Positions 11,515 to 20,550 are shown, numbered from the stretch's first letter. The stretch is 38,104 bases of DNA from Gracilaria domingensis (GCA_022539475.1 VCMS01000257.1:1-38104); one strand, 5' to 3'. Program-made: numbers and translations. Notes: a model not told the origin generated them from the letters alone.

Positions 11515-12387
11515 CTAAGTATTACAGGCATCGTAGCACTTGAAACAAATTCCAAGAGCATTTCTAAACCATTGACACTTACATTTTGTGTACCCGTACA
11601 GTTCTGCCACCCTTCTGATGGTCTCATGCACGTCCTCCACCCCATCAACAAGATATGTTACCGCTGCTGGATGGTCGTCTCCCTTCACATGAACTGCCAG
11701 GGTTGCCATTTCATATAGAGGGCCATCATCGGAAGCATTCCCGAAAGCAACGATTAAATGTGTGTCGAACTGCGGGTCGTTTTCAACCAAGGCTAGCGCC
11801 CCACTATTTTTCGTGAAACGAATGTCCCCTATGTCACAGTTTTCATCTTGAGGGTACGCAACCAGGTTCGGAAAGGATGTCAAAACTTTTGAAATACCGG
11901 AGTTAACTTCTGTTTTCCACTTCGACAGTCCATTGTACGTGAAGTTAGGGAGTCCACTGTCTTTTCTAGTGCTCACAACTGCTTGTTGACGCTCTTCGTG
12001 AAGTTCGTGCGATTCATTCAAGGAGAGTGCAAGTCTCTCAAGATCGGCTGCACATCTTTCGTAGCCTTCCCTGTCAAGGTCCTGATCAATTTCGGTACCA
12101 TTGGATAATCTCACCCGTGCGCCTTGGTTTCCAGAGATGCCAAAAGTGTAGCCACCCAGGTGCTCCATGAAACTCTCGGCATCCTCTATATCTCGCCCAG
12201 TAGCAATTCCGAAACCAACGCGTGCGTTGATGTACTTCATGCATTTGACTGTTTCGGCAGGAATGTTCTCCCCAGCTCTTTTCAGAGTACCGTCAATATC
12301 ACTAATCACGGCGTAGCCATTTTCGAATATTTCGTTAGCCAGCTGCTGAGGAGTTACTTCTTGGGCTCTAACTTCTGAGTTATACAT
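11515..12387 (-). CDS. HAD superfamily phosphatase (type IIB, trehalose-phosphatase-like)
   Basis: A 290-residue protein from the ATG at 12387; the frame is open further upstream but has no ATG there. Motif I is DIDGT (Asp30, Asp32), motif II is ATGR (Thr63), followed by GISGNQGA, and a C-terminal GNASDDGPLYEMA matches the acidic motif IV. In this superfamily the first Asp forms the phospho-enzyme and Mg2+ is bound by the acidic residues. The substrate could be a sugar phosphate or other small phosphoester; the sequence does not decide. The C-terminal tail is Cys-rich (CKC, then three more Cys in ICFKCYDAC), unusual for the family and possibly a metal site. It is tail to tail with its pseudoenzyme paralogue. 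The right-arm copy is also intact, so it may still be under selection. Confidence 0.8.
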   Translation of the reverse strand: MYNSEVRAQEVTPQQLANEIFENGYAVISDIDGTLKRAGENIPAETVKCMKYINARVGFGIATGRDIEDAESFMEHLGGYTFGISGNQGARVRLSNGTEIDQDLDREGYERCAADLERLALSLNESHELHEERQQAVVSTRKDSGLPNFTYNGLSKWKTEVNSGISKVLTSFPNLVAYPQDENCDIGDIRFTKNSGALALVENDPQFDTHLIVAFGNASDDGPLYEMATLAVHVKGDDHPAAVTYLVDGVEDVHETIRRVAELYGYTKCKCQWFRNALGICFKCYDACNT

Positions 12388-13013
12388 GTTTTGAAAGCTT
12401 TCGAAAGGGCTCGTTTTGCAAATGGGTGTGGGTATACGAATGAGAAGGATGTGATTGATGTTCACAAGGTGTTTCGTAGTATAAAAATAGTCTAAGAACG
12501 ACCATATACGGGTATTGTAGTACTGTTTTAAAACGTTACTACGACGAGAAGCTTTTGCATCGATTTGCAGTAGAGAAAGGATGATTTAGTCATAAATTAT
12601 ATGTACGGGTTCAAGTGAGTAAAGAAAACTATGAATATCTTCAACATGAGCTTAGAAATCGAGAAGAGTAAAACAACCTCCATTAAGGGTTGAAACCCAT
12701 AAAAGGTTTACTTTACTTTATACGGGTGACCCAAGTATTGCAAAGGCTTAGTTCTTCAGAAATATCACAATTTTGTACTTGTTTTGTTAATAGTATCGTG
12801 CACTTTAATGATGTGGAATGACCCTTTTCCATCGAGCAAAAACTTAGCGAGGTATTAGTGATAACGGATGTAGTATTTAAAGGGGCATATTTGAACCACA
12901 GAAGGACGAACAATATAAGTAATGTAATAGGAACAGGTCATTTCGATAAAGTAACTTTTATGTTTAACTATCTCTAAAAGGTTTACAACACCGAAAAGTC
13001 ATGTGTTCTAACC
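12388..13013. other. Intergenic between HAD and reductase-like genes
   Basis: An A/T-rich stretch holding the 5' flank of the HAD gene and the 3' flank of the reductase-like gene, both on the minus strand. A 66-codon minus-strand frame (12913-12713) occurs in both arms with one change but has no recognisable motif. The sequence AAAGGTTTAC occurs twice (near 12703 and 12978). I see nothing else. Confidence 0.4.
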
Positions 13014-13916
13014 TCAAAGCTGGGGGAATGGGGAGGGGGATAACTTTTCCTTAACAACGTTGACGTAGTTTGTATGAAAAGGAGCGGGGTCACTGCCTAC
13101 AATGTTTCCTTCTTGGCGGGAAAAGTCGTAGAAGTACGCGTTCCTAAACTGAAAGTCGGAGAAAGAAGTAGGGAAGCCAACGAGAGTTTTTCCATATGCA
13201 AGAAGTCGCCCAACGGTCTCTTCCAGGTTGAAAGTAATACCTGTCTTAAGCGAAACTATCTTCAACAGCTCTTTCATTATTGTGAGCACAACCGTACTGC
13301 ACTCCGTAGCGACTACGTCCATAGGAATGAAACCTCTTGAGGCCCCGACGATGTTGAACGCTGATAGCCACACGAGCTTCTCAAAATAGCTTACGAGAAA
13401 TGTGTCTTCGTCGACAACCCGGCAAGTGAGACCCATAGACCTAAACCTGTCTGCAACGTTGGAGGCCCACTTTCCTGTTGCGACAGTGAGACCATCCGGA
13501 CTTTGAGGAGTGACACCATCCTGCGGAGCTGCGTTTCTTGAGGGGACACCAACGTATAGGACAACTTTTGAACATTTGTCCAGACCGAGCTTCGAAACCA
13601 ATGGTATGATGTCTCCATTCTGGAAGAAAACGAGATTCTCTCTGAGCGAATAAGGGCAAGCCTGAATTACGGTCTCCAGGGTGCTCTTTCTTCCACAAAC
13701 TAGTATCGGTACATCAGAAAGATGAGAGGTAGCAGCCATGCTGCAGAATTCGTGTGCGGAAATGACCGTATCTTCTTCGTTCGCCAGCATGGTACCTATA
13801 CGTCCCCTTCCAACAATAACGGCCCGAGTCTTTCGGGTGGGAGATGAGGCCTGAGGGACGTCGGAGTATCTGGGACTCGGAGGCGGAGTCGGAGGCATGT
13901 CGGACTGGGAGTTCAT
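13014..13916 (-). CDS. Ketopantoate reductase-like (ApbA/PanE) Rossmann protein
   Basis: A 300-residue protein from the ATG at 13916. A Pro/Ser-rich leader of about 30 residues precedes a beta-alpha-beta nucleotide-binding start, VIVGRGRIGTMLA, with the GxGxxG pattern of NAD(P)-binding Rossmann folds. FFQNGDI matches the QNG motif of ketopantoate reductases. FEKLVWLSAFNIVGAS resembles the conserved Lys-Trp-Asn helix at the start of the ApbA C-terminal domain. The likely chemistry is NAD(P)H-dependent reduction of a 2-keto acid, but the substrate is unknown and divergence is high. It carries no obvious transit peptide. It is intact in both arms with only a few amino-acid differences. Why it sits on this duplicated element is unclear; captured cargo is one option. 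Confidence 0.68.
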   Translation of the reverse strand: MNSQSDMPPTPPPSPRYSDVPQASSPTRKTRAVIVGRGRIGTMLANEEDTVISAHEFCSMAATSHLSDVPILVCGRKSTLETVIQACPYSLRENLVFFQNGDIIPLVSKLGLDKCSKVVLYVGVPSRNAAPQDGVTPQSPDGLTVATGKWASNVADRFRSMGLTCRVVDEDTFLVSYFEKLVWLSAFNIVGASRGFIPMDVVATECSTVVLTIMKELLKIVSLKTGITFNLEETVGRLLAYGKTLVGFPTSFSDFQFRNAYFYDFSRQEGNIVGSDPAPFHTNYVNVVKEKLSPSPFPQL

Positions 13917-14274
13917 TGCAAGTGTTCGATTGTTTTTGTGTGACGATAAAAATGGAAGATGGAGCGGAGAACTGCTGGGGTAAAGAGTGATACTTAAGTA
14001 CAAACGGTTGGGAAGCGCAGAACGGGAACATGGTTCACTTTGTGAAAGTGAGCGAAATGTATGATATGGGATTGTACTGAATGAATGATAGGGCTTGTAT
14101 TAGACGACAAGCCACAAAGTGTGATGACGTTTTATGAAAAGTAGGTGGAAGAGTAGAAAGTGTACAATGAATGAAACTGATTTCGAACCTGAGTTGTAAA
14201 GTAGTTGTAAAGTACGAGTTACGGGGAGCTTGAATACAGGATGAAAGGAGCCATTTTGGCTTCATAAATGACGT
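13917..14274. other. Upstream region of the reductase-like gene
   Basis: Lies between the reductase-like start and the epimerase fragment. It has AT-rich leader sequence and no long motif beyond matching the other arm. A 76-codon minus-strand frame (14265-14035) is conserved in both arms but looks like chance. Confidence 0.35.
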
Positions 14275-14563
14275 GAACGGGTTCTATAGCTTCACTCGGA
14301 TTGCCATAATTAAAAGGATGGAGTTGGGTTGCGCCCGAATACGTCTATAAAGGTCGTAGAAGCACTTATGAAGGAAGGAGTTGTAGACATGTTATTGTTG
14401 ATGACGGTGGAGCCAGGGTTTGGTACAGGTGGATGGTGGTATTGGACTGAGTACTGTGAAAGGAGTAGTGAAGGCCGGTGCAAACATTTCAGTTGCAGGA
14501 TCTGCCATCTTTGGCTCGAGTAACCCAGCTCATGTCATAGCTGGTTTTCGAAAGGTTGGTTAG
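14275..14563 (+). pseudogene. RPE: Ribulose-phosphate 3-epimerase fragment, left copy
   Basis: Translation gives the characteristic epimerase segment LRPNTSIKVVEAL...VDMLLLMTVEPGFG. After a frame change it continues VDGGIGLSTVKGVVKAGA, then VAGSAIFGSSNPA, to a stop at 14561-14563. In full epimerases about 25-30 residues separate EPGFG from the DGG phosphate-binding loop; here they are missing and the frame shifts at the junction, so this is a deletion derivative. The whole N-terminal half of the enzyme is absent. The parent enzyme interconverts ribulose-5-phosphate and xylulose-5-phosphate in the pentose phosphate and Calvin cycles. It is most simply a host gene fragment captured by the element before the inversion, since both arms carry it. 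Confidence 0.85.
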
Positions 14564-14599
14564 AGATAGTAGCATAAATTTATTGTTTATTACATTGTT

Positions 14600-14985
14600 A
14601 CCTTTACGTGTTATCATGACTATATTCTCCGCCTCCATTGGAGATGTATTTCTCTTGTATCACAACCGGTCAAGGATGTGAGAGAACATCAATATATCCC
14701 CAGTGGACGCTGGGAGGGAGGATGAACTACTCTACGTGCTATCATTGTTACCCATCCGGTGTCGAGTGGTGACATATTCTTTTTTTGTCACAACCCACAA
14801 AGGATGTGACGGAAGAAGAACATGGCCCCAGTCGAGACAGAGGGTGAGCAACTCTAAGTACAATCACTAGTCCCTAGCTTGCCTCCACTGGCAATATCTT
14901 CCTGGCTTGCTATAACCATCGAGTGGGGTTATGGTGGAAGAGAAAAATATCGCCGGTCGAGGCGAGGTGGGTGGGGATTATGTGA
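14600..14985 (+). repeat. Three tandem ~125-bp units with internal dyad symmetry, left copy
   Basis: Three diverged units follow one another. Each starts near CCTCCAYTGG or CATCCGGTGTCGAGTGG, passes through TATCACAACC or equivalent, then (A)AGGATGTGA or equivalent, and ends near CCCCAGTGGA or CCCCAGTCGA. Within each unit the two halves are roughly complementary, so every unit could fold as a long hairpin. The array lies between the epimerase fragment and the coiled-coil gene and is mirrored in the right arm. Function unknown; subterminal repeats of a transposon are one possibility. Confidence 0.6.
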
Positions 14986-15202
14986 GCGCGAAAGAGGAGA
15001 CAGAGAGGTGGCGCTCAAATAGTGGAAGGTGCGAAGGTGTACAGTAAATGTTTTGGCGGGAAATGGATGAGGGAAACAGTGAGAATCATGGTGCTGCATA
15101 TAGCCCGTGTGGTTGGACAGTGGGGGTGGACAGCACAGTTTAGCTCGATTGCACTGTATCGCAGCGGCAACTTCGATCCAACTACTACTTGTTCTTCTGA
15201 AG

Positions 15203-16132
15203 ATGTCGAACGGATACGTGAAGGATGAGGAGCTGTTGGCGCTGTTGGAGGTGGAGGAGGTACCGCAGACGCAGTCACCAAAGCGGGAAGAGGACTTGAT
15301 TACGGCGGCTGGTCGCATGTCGCAGAAGAAGGAAGTGGCTGATGAAGGAAAGAAGTGTGAGGCGAGGAGAGGGGATGGTGATGAGGTGGAGAAGGGCGTA
15401 GAATTGGAGGTGGAGGGGGTCGCAATGGAGAGAAGGGGTGCGGTGCATCTGAGTCAGTTAGAGGTTGGAGACCAGATAGAGAGTGGGGGCGGAGAGGGTG
15501 ACAGGGAGATGCGGTTTGCGGGGGAGATGAAGGCGAGAGTGGGGATGTTGGGGTTGGTGATGAAGAAGCAACTGGACGATGGAATTGTGGAGATTGTAAC
15601 GGAAATGGGCGGTGTGGTGCTGAGTGGGGGTGGTAGTGGTGTTTCGGTTGAGGCGATTTTGAGCGTGCGGAATTCGTTGTCGGTATTGGGAGTGGAGATG
15701 AGAAATCATGTGTATGGGATAGTGGAGTGTGCGGGAAGGGAGGTTGGAGAGTTGCGGGAGGAGAATAGGGTTCTGAACGAGAGGTTGGACGTGCTGGAGA
15801 AGGAGGTGAAGGAGCTGGGCAAGAGGCAAAGATTGGTGGAAGAGGAGACGGTGAAAGGAGGTGTGGAGGGAAAGACGGAGAAGGGAAGTGTGGGAAGGGT
15901 GGCGATGCAGAAGGGGTCTCCTGTGACAGCGAAGGCAAAGGGTGGTGGGGTTGGGGATGGGAAGAGCCGTCTGAAGAAGAGGCGTAAGGAGATGAAGAAG
16001 GTGGTGGAGGAGGTGCCGCGGGACAGAGTCGGAGCTCCGGTGGTGACTGGGTTTAGGAGTGCGGCGGAGGTAGCGCGGACTGCGGAGGGGATTCTGAGGG
16101 GACAGGAGGAGAGAAGGATGGGAGGGATGTGA
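15203..16132 (+). CDS. Acidic/basic coiled-coil protein, left copy
   Basis: A 309-residue protein from the ATG at 15203 (begins MSNGYVKDEELL). Composition is very rich in Glu, Lys, Arg, Gly and Val, with purine-rich codons. A heptad-like stretch around residues 205-245 (GELREENRVLNERLDVLEKE) predicts a coiled coil, and a basic cluster KSRLKKRRKEMKK follows and could act in nuclear import or nucleic-acid binding. Length and layout resemble an ORF1/gag-like nucleic-acid-binding protein, but no family motif is seen. Just after the stop another frame continues for about 40 codons (VKPFWARRVYEKGEGF and on), identically placed in both arms, suggesting an older frameshift or a C-terminal extension. 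I do not recognise the gene. Confidence 0.55.
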   Translation: MSNGYVKDEELLALLEVEEVPQTQSPKREEDLITAAGRMSQKKEVADEGKKCEARRGDGDEVEKGVELEVEGVAMERRGAVHLSQLEVGDQIESGGGEGDREMRFAGEMKARVGMLGLVMKKQLDDGIVEIVTEMGGVVLSGGGSGVSVEAILSVRNSLSVLGVEMRNHVYGIVECAGREVGELREENRVLNERLDVLEKEVKELGKRQRLVEEETVKGGVEGKTEKGSVGRVAMQKGSPVTAKAKGGGVGDGKSRLKKRRKEMKKVVEEVPRDRVGAPVVTGFRSAAEVARTAEGILRGQEERRMGGM

Positions 16133-16307
16133 AGCCGTTTTGGGCGAGGCGGGTATACGAGAAGGGGGAGGGTTTTCCACCTGACTTCTACAAAATGACG
16201 TTTGCGGAGACGGAGAGAGAGGATGCGAACGCGTGATGGGCGAGAAATGGGTAAATAGCAGGGTTGGTGTGGACTGGGAAGAAGTGATGGGATGATTGAG
16301 GTGGGAT

Positions 16308-16333
16308 GAGTTGCGATTTACATCGCAACTCGG
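16308..16333. repeat. Perfect short hairpin, left copy
   Basis: GAGTTGCGAT, a 4-base loop TTAC, then ATCGCAACTC. It marks the outer side of the segment that I read as LTR/leader-like and recurs at the mirrored site in the right arm (about 18134-18159). Confidence 0.6.
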
Positions 16334-16654
16334 GCGAAAATGGAAACGCAAACTAGCACAAGCGCAGACTTAAGAGAGGGTCGCGGAAAAGAGTGGATGG
16401 GGCGGTGCGGCGAAGTAGAACCTCTACAAAAACTAGGGGACCCAAGAACCAAACTGCGCGAAATGGAATTTAATATTCCAAAATTTCTTAATTTTTTGAG
16501 TGCCAGCCTCTGCTACCCTCTCGCGCGCCCCAAATAGCCCCAAAACTAGCTTAGTTTCCAAAGCGAACAGACTATATTCCACTTTGCAGAACACAGACGA
16601 TCGTACAACGTTCCCCTGCGGGGTAGACATTACCACAACGGTGGAAAGCCTTAT
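16330..16654. mobile_element. LTR/leader-like segment next to the gag spacer, left side
   Basis: From the hairpin to about 16601 this stretch is shared with the right arm, but towards the inner end it shows more differences than the rest (CCCTCTCGCGCGCCCC against CCCCCTCGCACGCCC). It runs to ACTTTGCAGAAC, where the right-arm partner enters the gag frame directly. The right-hand partner sits immediately 5' of gag, so it is in the place expected for an LTR end and leader. No matching second LTR in direct orientation is present in the window. Calling it an LTR is inference. Confidence 0.4.
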
Positions 16655-17866
16655 TCATTCGGACCGAGTAATCGGTTTCCGTCTCTCCAGACTTCTGCCG
16701 GGATCCCGGAGTGCCAGGATGGCCGTGCCTATTGCATCGTTGGTGGCGTACAAGCGCAGCAGGCACTGGATCGCTTCTGGCCAGAACGTAACCCCTCCCT
16801 TGGAGGCACGAGATGAGCCTCTTACAGAGTTGAACTGGTCTTCGGCCACCCCCCGTAAGAAATACGGTAACGCAATGTAGGCCTGGCCTTCGTTCATCCC
16901 GAGAACATCAGCCTCCGCCACAAAACGGGCGAGAAAATCAAGCACCAGGACTGGGTCGTCTCCAGAAAAGGTCTGGTTACGCAGTGAGAGCTGCATACGG
17001 CGGATGCAGTCCTTCACTGTACCCGTCCCACGGGGTGTGCTATCCAATGAGGAATCCTTCAAACGGTAATACCGGTATGAGAGTAGCTTCCGATACATCG
17101 GGTTCGTCGGCTTCAGCTCCCTCAATCCGGAGTTCTTCCCTCCCTTCGACCGGGTACGAACAATACCTTGGGTGGCCGATGACCGCTTAGAGCGGGATGA
17201 GTGCCCTGCACGACCATCTTCGATGGAAGACTCTGACGAGTCAGAACTTTCCGAATCATTCGGGGCGTCAGCTGACGTACTCGAATCCGAGTCGGAGTAC
17301 TGGTTTTGCTCCTTGACCTGCCGCCTGCGGCGTGATTTGTCCCGACCGGTGTTCTTGTCGCGATGCGAAACTTCAACCACCTCCGCCGGAGTGGCGAGTT
17401 CCGCGATAGCGGCCTTCTCCAACGTCTCCAAACGGCTTCGAATCCGATCGAAGCGGGTCTCAATTCCTTCCACGAAGGCAGCGGGTCCTCCAATGCATTC
17501 CAGCACGGAGTTGACATCGGACCGTAGAATACGGAGATCCTCTGCAACATCCTTCACAGGAAATGTGCGGACTTCCTCCCGGAGCGTCCGGACTTCTCCC
17601 GCGAGGGAATCATGAGCTCCCATAAGAGAATTGTGAGCAGCTCGCAGCATGCGAACCTGCTCTTCCAGGGTTGCACCCTGGGGGTCGTCAATCTTCTCCC
17701 GACGGGCCTGAGACGCCTCGGCGGTCGCCTTTACCTGCCCAGCAGGAGCCAATGCGGCAACGGCAGATGCCGGAGCAATCCCATCCGTGGGAGGGATCAA
17801 CGGGGAAAACGGAAGTGTCCGGCGTGCCGGTGGGTTAGACGTCCGCGAGGATGGTCTGTTACCCAA
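16655..17866 (-). mobile_element. LTR-retrotransposon gag-like reading frame (central spacer)
   Basis: About 403 codons on the minus strand in the only single-copy DNA between the arms. The N-terminal third is coiled-coil-like (LRAAHNSLMGAHDSLAGEV), the middle is Ser/Asp-rich and charged. The C-terminal part has the retrotransposon capsid look, with FSGDDPVLVLDFLARFVAEA followed by GQAYIALPYFLRGVAEDQF. No zinc knuckle, protease, reverse transcriptase or integrase follows. The frame has no ATG at its 5' end (it is open through TTG upstream into the repeat arm, and the first in-frame ATG is at 17650). The element is therefore truncated. It may have inserted at, or helped form, the symmetry centre. 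Confidence 0.7.
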
Positions 17867-18159
17867 TCGTCTGAGTTCTGCAAAGTGGAATATAGTCTGT
17901 TCGCTTTGGAAACTAAGCTAGTTTTGGGGCAATTTTGGGCGTGCGAGGGGGTAGCAGAGGCTGGCACTCAAAAAATTAAGAAATTTTGGAATATTAAATT
18001 CCATTTCGCGCAGTTTGGTTCTTGGGTCCCCTAGTTTTTGTAGAGGTTCTACTTCGCCGCACCGCCCCATCCACTCTTTTCCGCGACCCTCTCTTAAGTC
18101 TGCGCTTGTGCTAGTTTGCGTTTCCATTTTCGCCCGAGTTGCGATGTAAATCGCAACTC
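17867..18159. mobile_element. LTR/leader-like segment next to the gag spacer, right side
   Basis: Mirror of 16308-16601. It lies directly upstream of the gag-like frame in that frame's orientation. The sequence at the junction, around GATTGGGTAACAGACC on the minus strand, loosely resembles a tRNA primer-binding site after an LTR ending TTTGCA, but the match is weak. Confidence 0.35.
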
Positions 18160-18334
18160 ATCCCACCTCAATCATCCCATCACTTCTTCCCAGTCCACAC
18201 CAACCCTGCTATTTACCCATTTCTCGCCCATCACGCGTTCGCATCCTCTCTCTCCGTCTCCGCAAACGTCATTTTGTAGAAGTCAGGTGGAAAACCCTCC
18301 CCCTTCTCGTATACCCGCCTCGCCCAAAACGGCT

Positions 18335-19264
18335 TCACATCCCTCCCATCCTTCTCTCCTCCTGTCCCCTCAGAATCCCCTCCGCAGTCCGCGCTACCTC
18401 CGCCGCACTCCTAAACCCAGTCACCACCGGAGCTCCGACTCTGTCCCGCGGCACCTCCTCCACCACCTTCTTCATCTCCTTACGCCTCTTCTTCAGACGG
18501 CTCTTCCCATCCCCAACCCCACCACCCTTTGCCTTCGCTGTCACAGGAGACCCCTTCTGCATCGCCACCCTTCCCACACTTCCCTTCTCCGTCTTTCCCT
18601 CCACACCTCCTTTCACCGTCTCCTCTTCCACCAATCTTTGCCTCTTGCCCAGCTCCTTCACCTCCTTCTCCAGCACGTCCAACCTCTCGTTCAGAACCCT
18701 ATTCTCCTCCCGCAACTCTCCAACCTCCCTTCCCGCACACTCCACTATCCCATACACATGATTTCTCATCTCCACTCCCAATACCGACAACGAATTCCGC
18801 ACGCTCGAAATCGCCTCAACCGAAACACCACTACCACCCCCACTCAGCACCACACCGCCCATTTCCGTTACAATCTTCACAATTCCATCGTCCAGTTGCT
18901 TCTTCATCACCAACCCCAACATCCCCACTCTCGCCTTCATCTCCCCCGCAAACCGCATCTCCCTGTCACCCTCTCCGCCCCCACTCTCTATCTGGTCTCC
19001 AACCTCTAACTGACTCAGATGCACCGCACCCCTTCTCTCCATTGCGACCCCCTCCACCTCCAATTCTACGCCCTTCTCCACCTCATCACCATCCCCTCTC
19101 CTCGCCTCACACTTCTTTCCTTCATCAGCCACTTCCTTCTTCTGCGACATGCGACCAGCCGCCGTAATCAAGTCCTCTTCCCGCTTTGGTGACTGCGTCT
19201 GCGGTACCTCCTCCACCTCCAACAGCGCCAACAGCTCCTCATCCTTCACGTATCCGTTCGACAT
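18335..19264 (-). CDS. Acidic/basic coiled-coil protein, right copy
   Basis: Mirror of 15203-16132, also 309 residues from the ATG at 19264. I see two amino-acid differences between the copies (Glu to Lys in the DDGIVEIVTE segment and Leu to Ser in VEAILSVRN). Both copies are open over 300 codons, which suggests either recent duplication or constraint. The complementary strand also has long Pro/Ser/His-rich open frames because the gene is purine-rich; the minus-strand protein is preferred for its ordered coiled-coil heptads. The out-of-frame extension after the stop is also conserved here. Confidence 0.55.
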   Translation of the reverse strand: MSNGYVKDEELLALLEVEEVPQTQSPKREEDLITAAGRMSQKKEVADEGKKCEARRGDGDEVEKGVELEVEGVAMERRGAVHLSQLEVGDQIESGGGEGDREMRFAGEMKARVGMLGLVMKKQLDDGIVKIVTEMGGVVLSGGGSGVSVEAISSVRNSLSVLGVEMRNHVYGIVECAGREVGELREENRVLNERLDVLEKEVKELGKRQRLVEEETVKGGVEGKTEKGSVGRVAMQKGSPVTAKAKGGGVGDGKSRLKKRRKEMKKVVEEVPRDRVGAPVVTGFRSAAEVARTAEGILRGQEERRMGGM

Positions 19265-19481
19265 CTTCAGAAGAACAAGTAGTAGTTGGATCGAAGTTGC
19301 CGCTGCGATACAGTGCAATCGAGCTAAACTGTGCTGTCCACCCCCACTGTCCAACCACACGGGCTATATGCAGCACCATGATTCTCACTGTTTCCCTCAT
19401 CCATTTCCCGCCAAAACATTTACTGTACACCTTCGCACCTTCCACTATTTGAGCGCCACCTCTCTGTCTCCTCTTTCGCGC

Positions 19482-19867
19482 TCACATAATCCCCACCCAC
19501 CTCGCCTCGACCGGCGATATTTTTCTCTTCCACCATAACCCCACTCGATGGTTATAGCAAGCCAGGAAGATATTGCCAGTGGAGGCAAGCTAGGGACTAG
19601 TGATTGTACTTAGAGTTGCTCACCCTCTGTCTCGACTGGGGCCATGTTCTTCTTCCGTCACATCCTTTGTGGGTTGTGACAAAAAAAGAATATGTCACCA
19701 CTCGACACCGGATGGGTAACAATGATAGCACGTAGAGTAGTTCATCCTCCCTCCCAGCGTCCACTGGGGATATATTGATGTTCTCTCACATCCTTGACCG
19801 GTTGTGATACAAGAGAAATACATCTCCAATGGAGGCGGAGAATATAGTCATGATAACACGTAAAGGT
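19482..19867 (-). repeat. Three tandem ~125-bp units with internal dyad symmetry, right copy
   Basis: Mirror image of 14600-14985, with very few changes between arms. The units differ much more from each other than the arms do, so the tandem array is older than the inverted duplication. Confidence 0.6.
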
Positions 19868-19903
19868 AACAATGTAATAAACAATAAATTTATGCTACTA
19901 TCT

Positions 19904-20192
19904 CTAACCAACCTTTCGAAAACCAGCTATGACATGAGCTGGGTTACTCGAGCCAAAGATGGCAGATCCTGCAACTGAAATGTTTGCACCGGCCTTCACT
20001 ACTCCTTTCACAGTACTCAGTCCAATACCACCATCCACCTGTACCAAACCCTGGCTCCACCGTCATCAACAATAACATGTCTACAACTCCTTCCTTCATA
20101 AGTGCTTCTACGACCTTTATAGACGTATTCGGGCGCAACCCAACTCCATCCTTTTAATTATGGCAATCCGAGTGAAGCTATAGAACCCGTTC
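19904..20192 (-). pseudogene. RPE: Ribulose-phosphate 3-epimerase fragment, right copy
   Basis: Mirror of 14275-14563 with the same internal deletion between EPGFG and the DGGIGLSTV loop and the same stop (19904-19906). Identical breakpoints in both arms show that the gene was already broken when the arms were duplicated. Confidence 0.85.
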
Positions 20193-20550
20193 ATGTCATT
20201 TATGAAGCCAAAATGGCTCCTTTCATCCTGTATTCAAGCTCCCCGTAACTCGTACTTTACAACTACTTTACAACTCAGGTTCGAAATCAGTTTCATTCAT
20301 TGTACACTTTCTACTCTTCCACCTACTTTTCATAAAACGTCATCACACTTTGTGGCTTGTCGTCTAATACAAGCCCTATCATTCATTCAGTACAATCCCA
20401 TATCATACATTTCGCTCACTTTCACAAAGTGAACCATGTTCCCGTTCTGCGCTTCCCAACCGTTTGTACTTAAGTATCACTCTTTACCCCAGCAGTTCTC
20501 CGCTCCATCTTCCATTTTTATCGTCACACAAAAACAATCGAACACTTGCA
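20193..20550. other. Upstream region of the right reductase-like gene
   Basis: Mirror of 13917-14274. AT-rich leader; nothing further recognised. Confidence 0.35.

Larger units (their letters stand above)
1..16601 (+). repeat. Left arm of giant inverted duplication
   Basis: This whole segment is repeated in reverse complement at about 17866-33048. Near the centre, mirrored positions add up to 34467 (for example the reductase-like gene at 13014-13916 against 20551-21453). The sum drops to about 32846 beyond base 10438 because the right arm lacks 1,621 bases there, and ends near 33049 at base 1. Differences are scattered substitutions, single-base indels and a few larger gaps. The arm reaches the window edge, so its true outer end is not visible. 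Most lesions in the methyltransferase and ParB-dioxygenase genes are in this arm, so it looks like the less constrained copy. Confidence 0.97.

Noticed and set aside
10623..12387. Convergent HAD pair as a toxin-antitoxin system
   Set aside because: The genes are paralogues of similar length with phosphatase motifs, in eukaryotic DNA, and show no toxin or antitoxin signature.
12713..12913. 66-codon minus-strand frame conserved in both arms
   Set aside because: The arms are so similar that conservation is uninformative. No motif and no supporting context.
15300..16351. Long Pro/Ser/His-rich minus-strand frames (15938-15300 and 16351-15458) and their mirrors at 18529-19167 and 18116-19009
   Set aside because: They are complements of a purine-rich coding sequence, which rarely contains stops on the opposite strand. 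The plus-strand frame has ordered coiled-coil heptads and a natural ATG.
17867..17890. Definite tRNA primer-binding site beside gag
   Set aside because: The match to a tRNA 3' end is weak, and no LTR pair in direct orientation is present, so it is only mentioned as a possibility.
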